In this document: positions 7,795-17,083 of the stretch, in pieces
Numbering within the stretch: the first letter of the stretch is position 1
Layout of the letters: each line of letters begins with the position of its first letter
Source: Bacillus sp. ISL-41
GTDB lineage: Bacteria > Bacillota > Bacilli > Bacillales > Cytobacillaceae
Direction: 5' to 3'
DNA: 49,504 bases
NCBI RefSeq assembly: GCF_018613235.1
Contig: NZ_JAGGQP010000031.1
Location: 1-49,504 of the forward strand
Position numbers and translations under genes: made by a program
Notes under the pieces: generated by a model
The model's database searches: none
Told to the model about the DNA's origin: nothing
Seen by the model: only the letters and a program-made list of their open reading frames with translations

Positions 7795-9190
7795 AAAGCA
7801 CGTTCCATTATTGAGATATTGGACAACCAGATATCTTCTGACCTTGATTGTCGGGCTGCTTTTGCTCGGTGCCGGTTCTGTGTGGTGGATAAAGGAAACC
7901 ACACTGGAAAACCGATTGAAGTTAATGGAGTACATGGCTGTAGAAACTGCCGACCGGGTCGCGCAGTCCAGTGATTTCGGCGGTTTTGACAAAAGGATGG
8001 GTGACCGGACCAGATTCTTCGAAATGGAAAATCAGCCACTGCTTATGATTACTGATATGGAAGGGAACGTACTGAACACCGGTCCGATGCATGGCGGATG
8101 GGGGCCCCGTCATTTTTCAGGAAAAGTTCCCTCAGAAATCATTGCAAATGATGACAGTATTAAGAGATTCACTGAGAATGGAACAAATATATATGCGGTT
8201 AAGGCGCCGATTACCATGAATCAGCTTCAAGCCGGATGGGTCATCGTGATGCAAAACGCTGGCGACTTGACTAACGTTGACCAGGAATACCGTTTGCTGC
8301 TCATTTTATTGATGGGACTTGGCTTGCTTGGATGGATTGTCATTTATCTTCTCACCAAAAGAATATTGAAACCAATCCAGAATGTAGCGGCGGCAGCGGC
8401 CCAGGTGCGTGAAGGGGATTATGACATCAAGCTTGATTCGGATCAGAAGGAACTTGAAATTTACGAACTTATTACTTCCTTTAAAGAAATGACCAGCCGA
8501 CTGACCCAGCTCGAGCAAATGCGTGCTGAATTGCTGGCTGGAGTGACACATGATTTGAAAACACCTGTCACCTCGATCAGCGGTCTCGTCCAGGCGGTCC
8601 GGGATGGGGTTGTAACAGGGGAGGAGCGCCAGGAGTTTCTCGACATCACGCTAAAAGAAATCAATAGATTGCAAACCATGATTTCTGACCTGCTGGAATT
8701 CAATTCACTTGCAGCCGGCGCGTTCAGGGTCCGAGAGGAGAATTGTGATTTGAACAAACTCGTTGAGGACATTGGGCGGCAATGGCAGTTGACTCAGACT
8801 GAACCTGTTGATCTGAAGGTCATCACTCCCGGCCACACCATACGAGCTATGACGGATCCTTTGCGTTTGCAGCAAATCCTGATAAACTTGCTGAATAACT
8901 CCTATCAGGCAATCGGTGACAAAGGCACTATTACCCTCCAGCTTTCAGAGGGAAGAATTGATGTAAAAGACACAGGATCCGGCATACCAAAAGCTGAGCA
9001 GGCATTAGTGTTTGAACGTTTCTTCCGCGGCGAGAAGAAAAAGCTCAAGGTCAGGGGCCTTGGCCTCGGCCTGTCTTTCAGTAAAATGCTCGCCCGGTCA
9101 TTGGGGGCAGACTTGATTTTAAAAGAAAGCAACCGTACTGGAACGACATTTTCTCTTGTGTGGGAGAAAAGGGGAGATTCAACTTCATAA
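7778..9190 (+). CDS. Membrane sensor histidine kinase
   Basis: A 470-aa sensor kinase. TM1 is at about 18-38, an extracytoplasmic sensor at 39-171, TM2 at 172-193, then HAMP (about 194-246), a HisKA domain with H258 in GVTHDLKTP, and an HATPase domain with an N box (LINLLNNSYQA), G1 (DTGSGIP) and G2 (GLGLGLS). The sensor region has a His/Gly/Met-containing stretch (GPMHGGWGPRHF, about 102-113) that could contact a metal or charged ligand; this is a guess. The start is GTG 7778, behind AAGAGG and GGGG within the end of the regulator gene. It should phosphorylate the regulator at 7108. A terminator follows. Confidence 0.92.
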   Translation: MFTKNKKHVPLLRYWTTRYLLTLIVGLLLLGAGSVWWIKETTLENRLKLMEYMAVETADRVAQSSDFGGFDKRMGDRTRFFEMENQPLLMITDMEGNVLNTGPMHGGWGPRHFSGKVPSEIIANDDSIKRFTENGTNIYAVKAPITMNQLQAGWVIVMQNAGDLTNVDQEYRLLLILLMGLGLLGWIVIYLLTKRILKPIQNVAAAAAQVREGDYDIKLDSDQKELEIYELITSFKEMTSRLTQLEQMRAELLAGVTHDLKTPVTSISGLVQAVRDGVVTGEERQEFLDITLKEINRLQTMISDLLEFNSLAAGAFRVREENCDLNKLVEDIGRQWQLTQTEPVDLKVITPGHTIRAMTDPLRLQQILINLLNNSYQAIGDKGTITLQLSEGRIDVKDTGSGIPKAEQALVFERFFRGEKKKLKVRGLGLGLSFSKMLARSLGADLILKESNRTGTTFSLVWEKRGDSTS

Positions 9191-9201
9191 TAAATAGATT
9201 G

Positions 9202-9227
9202 CCTTCCCAGTTTGGGGAGGTTTTTTT
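9202..9227 (+). terminator. Rho-independent terminator after the histidine kinase gene
   Basis: CCTTCCC (9202-9208) pairs with GGGGAGG (9214-9220), with one G-T pair, and is followed by seven T. Confidence 0.82.
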
Positions 9228-9316
9228 ATGTCCACCTCCCTGCGGCTGGCCAGGTATTTCTCCCTGGTTAAAATAATACCGGCATCCGTGAGCATCCTTA
9301 ACATGAGTAAATCGAA

Positions 9317-9346
9317 TTGAATTGTAGGTCAGGAGTCCTCTATGGT
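9317..9346 (+). promoter_or_regulatory. Possible promoter of the exopolysaccharide cluster
   Basis: TTGAAT (9317-9322) and TATGGT (9341-9346) are separated by 18 nt and lie about 140 nt upstream of the first gene. No other clear signal was seen in the 9228-9485 gap. The hexamers are weak, so this is tentative. Confidence 0.35.
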
Positions 9347-9485
9347 ATTTCGAATGTAAGAATTAAAATAAATCAATTAATTATCAGATTACAGTAGCAA
9401 ATGGGCGCATAGGTCAATATCCTAATGTGTATAGGAAGATATTCCCTTAAAGAAGGAAGTGAACGGTAATATTGCAGGAGGGGTT

Positions 9486-11357
9486 ATGATAAAAGTTTTT
9501 ATAGAAGAGGGTAAAAAGATGCGTAAGCAAAGAAGACGATTGATGTTTTTAATCAGTGATATGGTCATTATTTCCCTGTCAGTCGTAGTGAGCTTTTATA
9601 TATTAATGGAAGGGAATACGACACGCTTAGATGGTTACAGCATCTTTCAAAGCTTGTTGATTGTTCTTCCAGCGTGCCTGCTGGCCTTTATTTTATATAA
9701 GGTTTATCACAGGCTGTGGAAATATGCGAGCATTATCGAAGCAATGCTTGTCTTTAAGGCTGTTTCTCTTGCGGTTATCATCTCTTTTTTAATCCAGTTC
9801 CTCCTTGAAAACCTTCGGGTCATAAGCCATATTTCACCTGTTGTTTATTTGCTTTTCTGGTTATTTATATTGACTGGTATATTCACCTCACGCTTTATAT
9901 TCAGGTATAGACATGAGTCAAAATATCCAATCAGCCTGGAAAGGGAAAGGGCGTTGATCGTTGGTGCGGGGGATGCGGGAATGCTTGTTGTTAAGGAGCT
10001 TAAAAACTATCGGAAAACATTGCTGCCAGTAGCCATGATCGATGACAATTCTTCGAAGCAGAGGATGAGGGTTTTTGGCATCCCGATCGTGGGTGGCAGG
10101 GAGGATATCCCTCTGGCTGCCGAGCAATACCAGGTTCATACGATCGTTATCGCGATGCCTTCTGCTCCCAAGCATGAAATAGCAGAGGTCGTGAATATTT
10201 GCAGGAAGACAAAATGCAATGTGAAAATCCTGCCTCGTGTCAGCGATATTATCGACGGCAAAGTTTCGGTCAACAGGATCAGGGATGTGGAGGTTGAGGA
10301 TTTACTGGGCAGGGATCCTAGTATTCTTGATCTGGAAGGAATAGCAGAATACCTTGAATTTAAGACGGTTTTGGTCACAGGTGCGGGCGGATCGATCGGG
10401 TCGGAATTATGCCGCCAGCTCACACGGTTCAAATTGAAGGAGCTGATTCTATTAGGCCACGGAGAAAACAGCATTTACCAGGTTAAGAGTGAATTAATGC
10501 AAAAAAATCCTGATTTCCCTCTTATAGGGCTGATTTGCGATATCCAGGATCAAAAAAGAGTGAACAGCATTTTCAAGAAATATAAGCCGCAGATTATTTT
10601 CCATGCGGCAGCGCACAAGCATGTTCCGATTATGGAAGAGAATCCCCTGGAAGCGATCAAGAATAATATTCTTGGCACGAGAAATTTAGCGGAAGCAGCC
10701 GATACTAGCGGAGCAGAACGTTTTGTACAGATTTCAACAGATAAAGCTGTAAGGCCGACGAGTATCATGGGAGCCACGAAAAGAGCGGCTGAAATGATCA
10801 TCCAGGCCATGGATGAAAAAAGCGCTGCTAATTTTTGTATTGTGCGCTTCGGCAATGTATTGGGAAGCCGTGGCAGCGTTGTGCCCTTGTTCAAAAAACA
10901 AATCAGAGAAGGTGGTCCGGTGACGCTGACACATCCTGACATGGTCAGGTATTTCATGACCATTCCCGAGGCCGTGCAGCTGGTCATCCAGGCTGGTGCC
11001 TTTGTTAAAGGAGGAGAGCTTTTCCTTCTGGATATGGGTGAGCCAGTAAAAATCAAGCATTTGGCCGAGACCTTGATCTCCCTGTCCGGGCTCGAGCCGG
11101 GTATCGATATCGAGCTGAAGTACACCGGCATCCGTCCGGGAGAGAAGCTCTATGAAGAATTACTGACAGCTGAGGAAGAAGTAATGGATACAGAGCATCA
11201 TTTAATATACAAAGCAAAAAATGTCTCGGTCATCGACCCTGACTTTTTTAGAAAACTGCATCAGCTTGAAGATCTGGCAAAACAGGAAATAGAGGACCCA
11301 GACCTTCTGCTGCCGGTTCTTAAGTCGATTGTTCCAACCTATCAACCAAACAGATAA
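9486..11357 (+). CDS. epsC: Membrane nucleotide-sugar 4,6-dehydratase, EpsC/CapD/PglF type
   Basis: A protein of about 623 aa that should convert UDP-N-acetylglucosamine to a 4-keto-6-deoxy sugar, the first step toward an aminosugar such as bacillosamine. Four membrane helices occupy about the first 140 residues. A first Rossmann domain follows (VGAGDAGMLVVKEL), then an extended SDR domain with GAGGSIGSELC and the catalytic region TDKAVRPTSIMGATKR, in which Met replaces the usual Tyr as in the long PglF-type dehydratases. ATG 9486 follows AGGAGGGG at close spacing; ATG 9519 behind AGAGGG is a serious alternative. It resembles B. subtilis EpsC along its length and heads the exopolysaccharide cluster. 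Confidence 0.9.
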   Translation: MIKVFIEEGKKMRKQRRRLMFLISDMVIISLSVVVSFYILMEGNTTRLDGYSIFQSLLIVLPACLLAFILYKVYHRLWKYASIIEAMLVFKAVSLAVIISFLIQFLLENLRVISHISPVVYLLFWLFILTGIFTSRFIFRYRHESKYPISLERERALIVGAGDAGMLVVKELKNYRKTLLPVAMIDDNSSKQRMRVFGIPIVGGREDIPLAAEQYQVHTIVIAMPSAPKHEIAEVVNICRKTKCNVKILPRVSDIIDGKVSVNRIRDVEVEDLLGRDPSILDLEGIAEYLEFKTVLVTGAGGSIGSELCRQLTRFKLKELILLGHGENSIYQVKSELMQKNPDFPLIGLICDIQDQKRVNSIFKKYKPQIIFHAAAHKHVPIMEENPLEAIKNNILGTRNLAEAADTSGAERFVQISTDKAVRPTSIMGATKRAAEMIIQAMDEKSAANFCIVRFGNVLGSRGSVVPLFKKQIREGGPVTLTHPDMVRYFMTIPEAVQLVIQAGAFVKGGELFLLDMGEPVKIKHLAETLISLSGLEPGIDIELKYTGIRPGEKLYEELLTAEEEVMDTEHHLIYKAKNVSVIDPDFFRKLHQLEDLAKQEIEDPDLLLPVLKSIVPTYQPNR

Positions 11358-11427
11358 CAGCCGCACTTTTATCCCCAGTAAGTTTCCTGCCATGACACTG
11401 TGACCAACCAGAGAAAGGAGGCTTTTT

Positions 11428-12576
11428 GTGAAGGTTCCCTTTTATACCCCTTACATTGGCCAGGAAGAAATTGATGAGGTCACTTCGGCAATTCAGTCAA
11501 ATTGGCTGACCAAGGGCCAGCGGACGAAGGATTTCGAAGGGAAGTTTGCCCAATATGTAGGAAGTAAACATGCTCTGGGCCTGAGTTCCTGTACGGCAGG
11601 CCTGCACCTCGCCCAGAAAGTCCTTGGCATTGGAGAAGGAGACCAAGTTATCACCACCCCTTATACTTTTGCGGCAACAGTAAATACGATTCTCCATTGT
11701 GGTGCAGAACCCGTACTTGCAGACATTGATCCCCTGACCATGAACATTGACCCTCAGGAAATTGAAAAAGCAATAACTCCAAAAACAAAAGCGATCGTAC
11801 CGGTCCATTTTGCGGGTTTTCCGTGTGAAATGGACCGGATCATGGAAATTGCCAGGCGCCATAATATTAAGGTGATCGAGGATGCTGCCCATGCGGTTTA
11901 CACAAAGTATCATGATCGTTTTATCGGAAGCATAGGCGATATAACCAGTTTCAGCTTTTACGCCACGAAGAACCTTTGCACAGGTGAGGGCGGGATGATT
12001 ACGTCAAATGATGATGAGCTCATGAATGAGCTTCAAATCCTTAGCCTGCATGGAATGAGCAAGAATGCCTGGAACCGCTATTCTGATAAAGGAACGTGGT
12101 TTTACGAGATTGAAAGTCCAGGATACAAATACAATATGACAGATATTCAGGCATCGTTCGGAATCGTCCAGCTTGGAAAATTAGAAGAAATGCAGACTTT
12201 GAGAAAAAAGATAGCTGATCAATACCAGACTTCATTTTCGAAGGTTGAGCAGCTGCTGGTCCCGCATGATGATCCAAAGCACCGCCACGCCTGGCATCTG
12301 TATCCTGTCAGATTGAAGGGAGACACCCTGAAAATTGGCCGGGATGAATTCATCGAGAAGCTGAAGGAAGCGGGAATTGGCACAAGTGTGCATTTCATCC
12401 CGATCCCAATCCATCCGTACTATAAAAAGCTAGGTTATAAAATTACTGACTACCCGCACACATTGGAGGCCTACGAAGGAGTCATTTCGCTTCCTTTATT
12501 TCCGGGGATGACCGAAAAGCAGGTGGAGTATGTGATTGAGCAGGTATTAAAACTGGCAGATCAGTATAAGAAGTGA
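11428..12576 (+). CDS. PLP-dependent sugar aminotransferase, DegT/DnrJ/EryC1 family
   Basis: A 382-aa cytoplasmic enzyme that should aminate the 4-keto sugar made by the dehydratase just upstream, giving a 4-amino-4,6-dideoxy sugar nucleotide. The PLP lysine is K181 in SFYATKNLCTGEGG; EDAAHA (151-156) carries the Asp that contacts the pyridine nitrogen, and TAGLHLA near 56-62 binds phosphate. Length and motifs are those of the family. The start is GTG 11428 with AAAGGAGG upstream. The subgroup looks closer to ArnB/PseC-like enzymes than to EpsN. No acetyltransferase that would complete di-N-acetylbacillosamine is present in the cluster. Confidence 0.9.
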   Translation: MKVPFYTPYIGQEEIDEVTSAIQSNWLTKGQRTKDFEGKFAQYVGSKHALGLSSCTAGLHLAQKVLGIGEGDQVITTPYTFAATVNTILHCGAEPVLADIDPLTMNIDPQEIEKAITPKTKAIVPVHFAGFPCEMDRIMEIARRHNIKVIEDAAHAVYTKYHDRFIGSIGDITSFSFYATKNLCTGEGGMITSNDDELMNELQILSLHGMSKNAWNRYSDKGTWFYEIESPGYKYNMTDIQASFGIVQLGKLEEMQTLRKKIADQYQTSFSKVEQLLVPHDDPKHRHAWHLYPVRLKGDTLKIGRDEFIEKLKEAGIGTSVHFIPIPIHPYYKKLGYKITDYPHTLEAYEGVISLPLFPGMTEKQVEYVIEQVLKLADQYKK

Positions 12577-12591
12577 GAAGGTGAAACAGCT

Positions 12592-13248
12592 ATGCTGAAA
12601 AGGATTCTGGATCTCACTGTGTCGATTGTTGCCCTTGCTCTGTTAATCCCCGTTTTAATTTTGGCTGCTGCCGGGATAAAATTAACAAGCCCCGGCCCTG
12701 TATTTTACAAAGCGAAAAGAATCGGGCTGGGAGGGGAACCATTTACCATGTATAAATTCAGGACGATGCATGTTCTTCAGGCAGAAAAAAGACTGGTCAC
12801 CAGCGTGGGTGATCCAAGAATCTTCTCCTTCGGCGCAATCCTTCGAAAAGCGAAGGTGGATGAACTGCCCCAGCTGTTGAATGTACTGTTGGGAGACATG
12901 TCAATCGTGGGTCCGCGTCCAGAGGACCCTGTTATCGTGGAAAGGGACTATACGGAAGAGCAATTAAGGACTCTTGAAGTCCTGCCCGGCTTGACGAGCC
13001 CGGGAAGCCTTTATTACTATACATCGGGAGAGTCTTTGTTGACTGGGGAAAATACCGATCAAAAATATATTGAAGCCGTCATGCCTATGAAACTGGCAAT
13101 TGATCTCTATTACACCGAAAATATCTCATTTATGTACGACTTGCAAATCATGCTTCGGACCGCTTATGTGATCGTTGCGAAGCTGGCTGGCCGGAACAAT
13201 TTCAAAGAGATTTGGGAATGTTCCAAAATAAAATCGGAAAAGAAGTAG
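12592..13248 (+). CDS. Undecaprenyl-phosphate sugar-1-phosphate transferase (priming transferase)
   Basis: A 218-aa membrane enzyme of the bacterial sugar transferase family (PglC/EpsL/WecP-like small form). It transfers a sugar-1-phosphate to undecaprenyl phosphate and so starts each repeat unit. One N-terminal hydrophobic re-entrant segment (about 5-28) is followed by the catalytic core with KFRTM, DELPQLLNVLLGDMSIVGPRP and the later LPGLTSPGSL segment. It lies 15 nt after the aminotransferase gene, which fits use of that aminosugar as the first sugar. A terminator overlaps its stop codon. Confidence 0.9.
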   Translation: MLKRILDLTVSIVALALLIPVLILAAAGIKLTSPGPVFYKAKRIGLGGEPFTMYKFRTMHVLQAEKRLVTSVGDPRIFSFGAILRKAKVDELPQLLNVLLGDMSIVGPRPEDPVIVERDYTEEQLRTLEVLPGLTSPGSLYYYTSGESLLTGENTDQKYIEAVMPMKLAIDLYYTENISFMYDLQIMLRTAYVIVAKLAGRNNFKEIWECSKIKSEKK

Positions 13249-13275
13249 CCCCTTGATGCCAAGGGGCTGTTTTTA
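13247..13275. terminator. Rho-independent terminator between convergent cluster genes
   Basis: AGCCCCTTG (13247-13255) pairs perfectly with CAAGGGGCT (13260-13268) and is followed by GTTTTTAT. The minus side has a less pure T run (ACTTCTTTT), so it may also stop leftward transcription. Confidence 0.85.
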
Positions 13276-14187
13276 TGGCTTATAAAAGGATAAGGTCTCT
13301 GCCAAACCTTGATCGAGGGTGTATTGCGGAGTCCATTTCAAATCTTGTCTGGCTAGTGTATGATCCAACTGGCTGTGGAGAATGTCGCCTGGACGCAATG
13401 CTTCATATGAAACAACTAATCTTGAGCTGGAGATCGCCTCTAAGCGTCTCACTAGCGTATTAAGAGAGGTTTGAGTATTAGTCCCGATATTGAACGTAGA
13501 TTTACTGCCGGCTGCCAGTGCCGCCAGATTGGCAGCTGCGATATCTTTTACATAAATAAAGTCACGGGTTTGCTCGCCATCGCCATAAATGGAAAGCGGC
13601 TTTCCCTGAACAAGCCGGTCCATGAAAATTGAAATGACACCACCTTCACCAAGGGGGTCCTGTTTTGGGCCAAATACATTAGCGTAGCGAAGAATGCTAT
13701 AATCGACCCCGAAAAGAGTGGAGAACATCCTGATATAATGCTCTGCGGTTAACTTTGAAAGTCCGTAAAATGATTCTGGTTGCAATGGATGGCTTTCATC
13801 CACTCCAATGTATTGAGGGTTGCCATATACAGCTGCGGATGATGCAAAGATGATTTTTCCTGTCTTGTATTGTTGACATAATTTCAGAAGGGAAAGGGTG
13901 CCGGCAATATTGATATCAGCGTCATTGCGCGGGTCCTCCAGCGATTTTTGGACACTGATCTGGGCTGCCTGGTGGATTACCACATCGGGACGGACCAGCT
14001 TGAAAACGACAGCAAGATCGCCGCTATCCAGCAGGTCAACAGGGAAGAAAGCAGCTCGGGCTGGTACGTACTCTCTTTTTCCAGTTGAAAGGTTATCGAC
14101 AATGAACACCTCATGCCCTGCCTTAAGCAGTTCCTCTGCTATGGTAGAGCCAATGAAACCGGCGCCGCCTGTTACCAGAACTTTCAT
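13273..14187 (-). CDS. NAD-dependent UDP-sugar 4-epimerase (GalE-like)
   Basis: A 304-aa extended SDR enzyme that should interconvert UDP-glucose/UDP-galactose or the N-acetyl forms. The NAD motif is TGGAGFIGS (6-14), the Ser of the triad lies in FASSAAVYG (114-122), and Y141/K145 form YGLSK. At 304 residues it is shorter than classical GalE (about 330) and closer to the epimerases found in glycan clusters. The start is ATG 14187 behind AGGAG with 8-nt spacing. It is the last gene of a three-gene leftward operon (glycosyltransferase, glycosyltransferase, epimerase) embedded in the rightward cluster. Confidence 0.88.
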   Translation of the reverse strand: MKVLVTGGAGFIGSTIAEELLKAGHEVFIVDNLSTGKREYVPARAAFFPVDLLDSGDLAVVFKLVRPDVVIHQAAQISVQKSLEDPRNDADINIAGTLSLLKLCQQYKTGKIIFASSAAVYGNPQYIGVDESHPLQPESFYGLSKLTAEHYIRMFSTLFGVDYSILRYANVFGPKQDPLGEGGVISIFMDRLVQGKPLSIYGDGEQTRDFIYVKDIAAANLAALAAGSKSTFNIGTNTQTSLNTLVRRLEAISSSRLVVSYEALRPGDILHSQLDHTLARQDLKWTPQYTLDQGLAETLSFYKP

Positions 14188-14191
14188 AACA

Positions 14192-15196
14192 TCAACTCCT
14201 GTTTTTTAGGATCAAGCTTGCTATTCCAAACATGTTGCCGAATCCATAAGAAAAATGAAGGGTTGGGAAAGACAGCAGAAGGCATAAAATGAAAAGGATT
14301 TTTGGTTTCTTAATAGTCCTGCTCGCTTTAACAGCAAAAAATGCTGCTGCGGCCAGGTACAGAATGAACTGGAGGCAAAATAGAATTGGTATGAAGGCAG
14401 CAAAGAATACTAGAGTTGCCGTGAATAAGAAAGGGATGCATTTGCGGAAGGCAGGAAGCTTTTTGTGCTTAACGAAGGTTCGGGTTGTCCAATAGCCGTA
14501 GCGATAGTATTGCTCCCATAAATCCATGTAAGTTGGACGAGAGTAATAATCAAGGATAATCGCAGGATTCAGGATGATCTTCAGGCCAATTGCCCGGGCT
14601 CTGAGGCAGAAATCATAATCTTCATCACCCAAGAGCTCTTCGTCATATCCACCTAAGAGCTGCCATGTTTCCTTTGTAAAAGCGCCAAAGGGAACCGTAT
14701 CAGTCTCCAACATTTCATGTCCCTGAAAGGTCCGGTATGAAGCATTGCCAATGCCGAATGGATGGCAGACCGCAGTGGAAATAGCGGTGGATACTAGCGT
14801 GCCTGAACCTGGAGAAATCCGGAGCCTTCCGCCGGCTATACCGTTAAAGCCAATAGATTCCAGGGTTTTGACTGCTTCGGAAAGGTAGTTTTTCGGTGCC
14901 TTTGTATGCCCGTCGATCCGGACGATGATATGAGAAGATGCAGCTTCACATGCCATATTCAGCGATTGGGGAATCGCCCTGTGCGGGTTGGTCAGCAATC
15001 TGATTTCCCGGTTGGCCTTCAGGTTTTGTGCTAGCTTTAGAATCACATCCCTCGTCCTGTCAGTTGAATGACCGTCGACAATGATGATTTCAATCGGGCC
15101 GTCCCATGATTGGTCATTCATGCTCTCGATCACTTCTGATATATACTTTTCTTCATTGTATACGGGAATGATGACCGAAATTTTACTTGTTCCCAT
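14192..15196 (-). CDS. Family 2 glycosyltransferase with C-terminal membrane segments (ExoA-like)
   Basis: A 334-aa inverting GT-A enzyme. The catalytic domain shows VIIPVYNEEKY at the start, IIIVDGHSTDRT, VRIDGH as the metal-binding region, and GDEDYDFCLRARAIG with the catalytic base. Residues from about 255 hold two to three membrane helices, as in ExoA-type succinoglycan enzymes, so it acts at the inner face of the membrane. Its ATG directly follows the TAA of the preceding gene, whose end supplies the AGGAGG site, so translation is coupled. Confidence 0.88.
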   Translation of the reverse strand: MGTSKISVIIPVYNEEKYISEVIESMNDQSWDGPIEIIIVDGHSTDRTRDVILKLAQNLKANREIRLLTNPHRAIPQSLNMACEAASSHIIVRIDGHTKAPKNYLSEAVKTLESIGFNGIAGGRLRISPGSGTLVSTAISTAVCHPFGIGNASYRTFQGHEMLETDTVPFGAFTKETWQLLGGYDEELLGDEDYDFCLRARAIGLKIILNPAIILDYYSRPTYMDLWEQYYRYGYWTTRTFVKHKKLPAFRKCIPFLFTATLVFFAAFIPILFCLQFILYLAAAAFFAVKASRTIKKPKILFILCLLLSFPTLHFSYGFGNMFGIASLILKNRS

Positions 15197-16258
15197 TTAC
15201 ATCCTCCTCTCCTCGAGTACTTCCAGGTACACTTGCTTTGTTTCATGGGTCATCGTCTGTAGATTGAATTTGGATTCAGCTGCTTTTCTTGCAGCTGCCC
15301 GAAGCCGTTCTGCCTTCTCTTTATCCATCAATAGCTCGGTAATCTTTGAGGCAAATTGATCCGCTGAATGCGTCCCAATAAGGATTCCTGTTTTCTCATC
15401 GACAACTGCTTCGCTGATTCCCCCGACATCAATTGTCACTACCGGGGTGCCAACCGCGAATGCCTCGAGGATGCTCATTGGGAAAGCCTCCCGAAAGGAT
15501 GTCAGGACAAAGACGTCAATTGATGCCAGAAAAGCATCCGGGTTGCTGATATCCCCGAGCATACGGACTCTGTTCTCCATTACAGCCTGTTTGATTCTCT
15601 GCTGTATTCTCCCCCAGTCCGGCCCATCCCCGGCAATAACGAATTCATAGCTCTCTTCATCCAGCTTTTCGGCGATCTCCAAGAAGAAGGGAATGTTCTT
15701 TTCCGGAGAGATTCTGCCGAGGATTCCGACCGTCTTTTTGCCTCGATTTTCCCTGCTGTTCACATATTGGAACTGCTGCAGATCCACCCCGTTATAAATG
15801 GTCTTGATTTTTGCCGCCGGGACACCCATTATGGCCAGTTCATCTGCCTGGGCACGATAAACAGTGATCGTTCTTTCCACAAAGTATTTTAAAAGAACCA
15901 CAAGCAAGGATGGAAAATGATGATCCAGCAGTGTCACATTATGCTTCGTATAAATCAGCTTTATCCGAGGGAAGCAGCATTTTAAAAGAAGGGCGTGAAA
16001 CAGCATTCTCAGGCTGTTGGCATGGATGGCTGAAATGTCTTTATTCACGATTAGCCAGAACAATATGAAAAGGTTCATAATGGGGTTGCCGCTAATTGCC
16101 GTAAAGTTGGCTGGATTGCTTAAGTATTGGACAAATGAGCCTTTCCTGGCAGCGGTATAAATCTGCAGCTTTTCGTCAGGAATCAAATTCTCGCACTTAA
16201 CAAAATATCTCTCGGCACCCCCCGTATCCAGGAAGTCTGTTATAAATAATAGATTCAT
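15197..16258 (-). CDS. Family 4 (GT-B) glycosyltransferase
   Basis: A protein of about 353 aa. The N-terminal half has the GGAERYF segment near the acceptor side; the C-terminal half carries GRISPEKN, VIAGDGPDW and the EX7E-like region EAFPMSILEAFAVGTPVV used to bind the nucleotide sugar. Retaining chemistry is usual for the family. ATG 16258 is chosen because TGAGG lies 9 nt upstream; ATG 16267 and 16273 are in frame but overlap that site. It is the first gene of the leftward sub-operon and is divergent from the Wzz gene. Confidence 0.88.
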   Translation of the reverse strand: MNLLFITDFLDTGGAERYFVKCENLIPDEKLQIYTAARKGSFVQYLSNPANFTAISGNPIMNLFILFWLIVNKDISAIHANSLRMLFHALLLKCCFPRIKLIYTKHNVTLLDHHFPSLLVVLLKYFVERTITVYRAQADELAIMGVPAAKIKTIYNGVDLQQFQYVNSRENRGKKTVGILGRISPEKNIPFFLEIAEKLDEESYEFVIAGDGPDWGRIQQRIKQAVMENRVRMLGDISNPDAFLASIDVFVLTSFREAFPMSILEAFAVGTPVVTIDVGGISEAVVDEKTGILIGTHSADQFASKITELLMDKEKAERLRAAARKAAESKFNLQTMTHETKQVYLEVLEERRM

Positions 16259-16420
16259 TAGATTCATCCTCATTTTAAAAAAGATATCTCGAAAAATAGT
16301 TTATGCTCGACATGGGAATTTGGTAACAGCCGCTGTATGCCTGGGCAGTAAAAAGGAACCTTTTTCTTGAAAATCGATATAAATAATACAGTCATATGAA
16401 CGTGGAAGGGGGAATTTTGT

Positions 16421-17071
16421 TTGTCAATCATAGAACTATTAGGGGTGCTGAAACAGAGAGTGAAGCTGATTGCTGTTGCGTTTTTTAGCATCGTCCTCCT
16501 GGCTTTGATATTGCTGCAGTTTGTCTTAAATCCTGTCCATCAGTATAAAAAGCAAATTTTAATTGGAAACATCAATACTTCCTCTTCATATGTAGACCCA
16601 ATTACAAATGAACAGCTAATTCAAACGTATATAGATTTGGTTGAAAGCTCGGCGGTACTTGAGCCTGTCATTTCAAAACTAGAGCTGAAGCGTACAGTCA
16701 AGGAGGTCCAGGATCACTTATTCATTTCAAATAATAAAAACTCTTTGGTCGTGACTTTGGCAGTCCACGATAAGAGTCCGGACCTGGCGAGGGAAATCGC
16801 AAATGAGATTGCTGAATCGTCTGCCGTTGAATTCAAGGAAGTCACCGAGGTCGATGTTGTCCATATCCTCGAAGGAAAGGGCAATCAGACAAAGCCGGAA
16901 AAGATTTTTCCGAATATGGTTGTATCGATGGTGATCGCTGCCGTGGTTGGCCTTTTTGCTGGACTTGGAATAGCGCTGCTGAAGGATTATTTTGATAACG
17001 CCGGAAAGAATTCATCAGCAAAGGAATTCACCAGGGTGCGCACCAGCAAGGGCGAAAGGAATAAGTACTAG
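16421..17071 (+). CDS. Wzz-type chain-length / polysaccharide co-polymerase protein
   Basis: A 216-aa membrane protein. It has two transmembrane helices (about 16-36 and 165-187) enclosing an extracytoplasmic domain, the plan of Wzz/CapA/EpsA proteins that set polymer length. A typical proline-rich segment lies before TM2 (KPEKIFPN). It ends in a short basic tail and no tyrosine kinase is fused or encoded nearby, so it resembles the modulator half alone. The start is TTG 16421, 8 nt after GGAAGGGGG. It heads a sub-operon with the flippase and polymerase genes. Confidence 0.85.
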   Translation: MSIIELLGVLKQRVKLIAVAFFSIVLLALILLQFVLNPVHQYKKQILIGNINTSSSYVDPITNEQLIQTYIDLVESSAVLEPVISKLELKRTVKEVQDHLFISNNKNSLVVTLAVHDKSPDLAREIANEIAESSAVEFKEVTEVDVVHILEGKGNQTKPEKIFPNMVVSMVIAAVVGLFAGLGIALLKDYFDNAGKNSSAKEFTRVRTSKGERNKY

Positions 17072-17083
17072 GTCGGAATAAAA

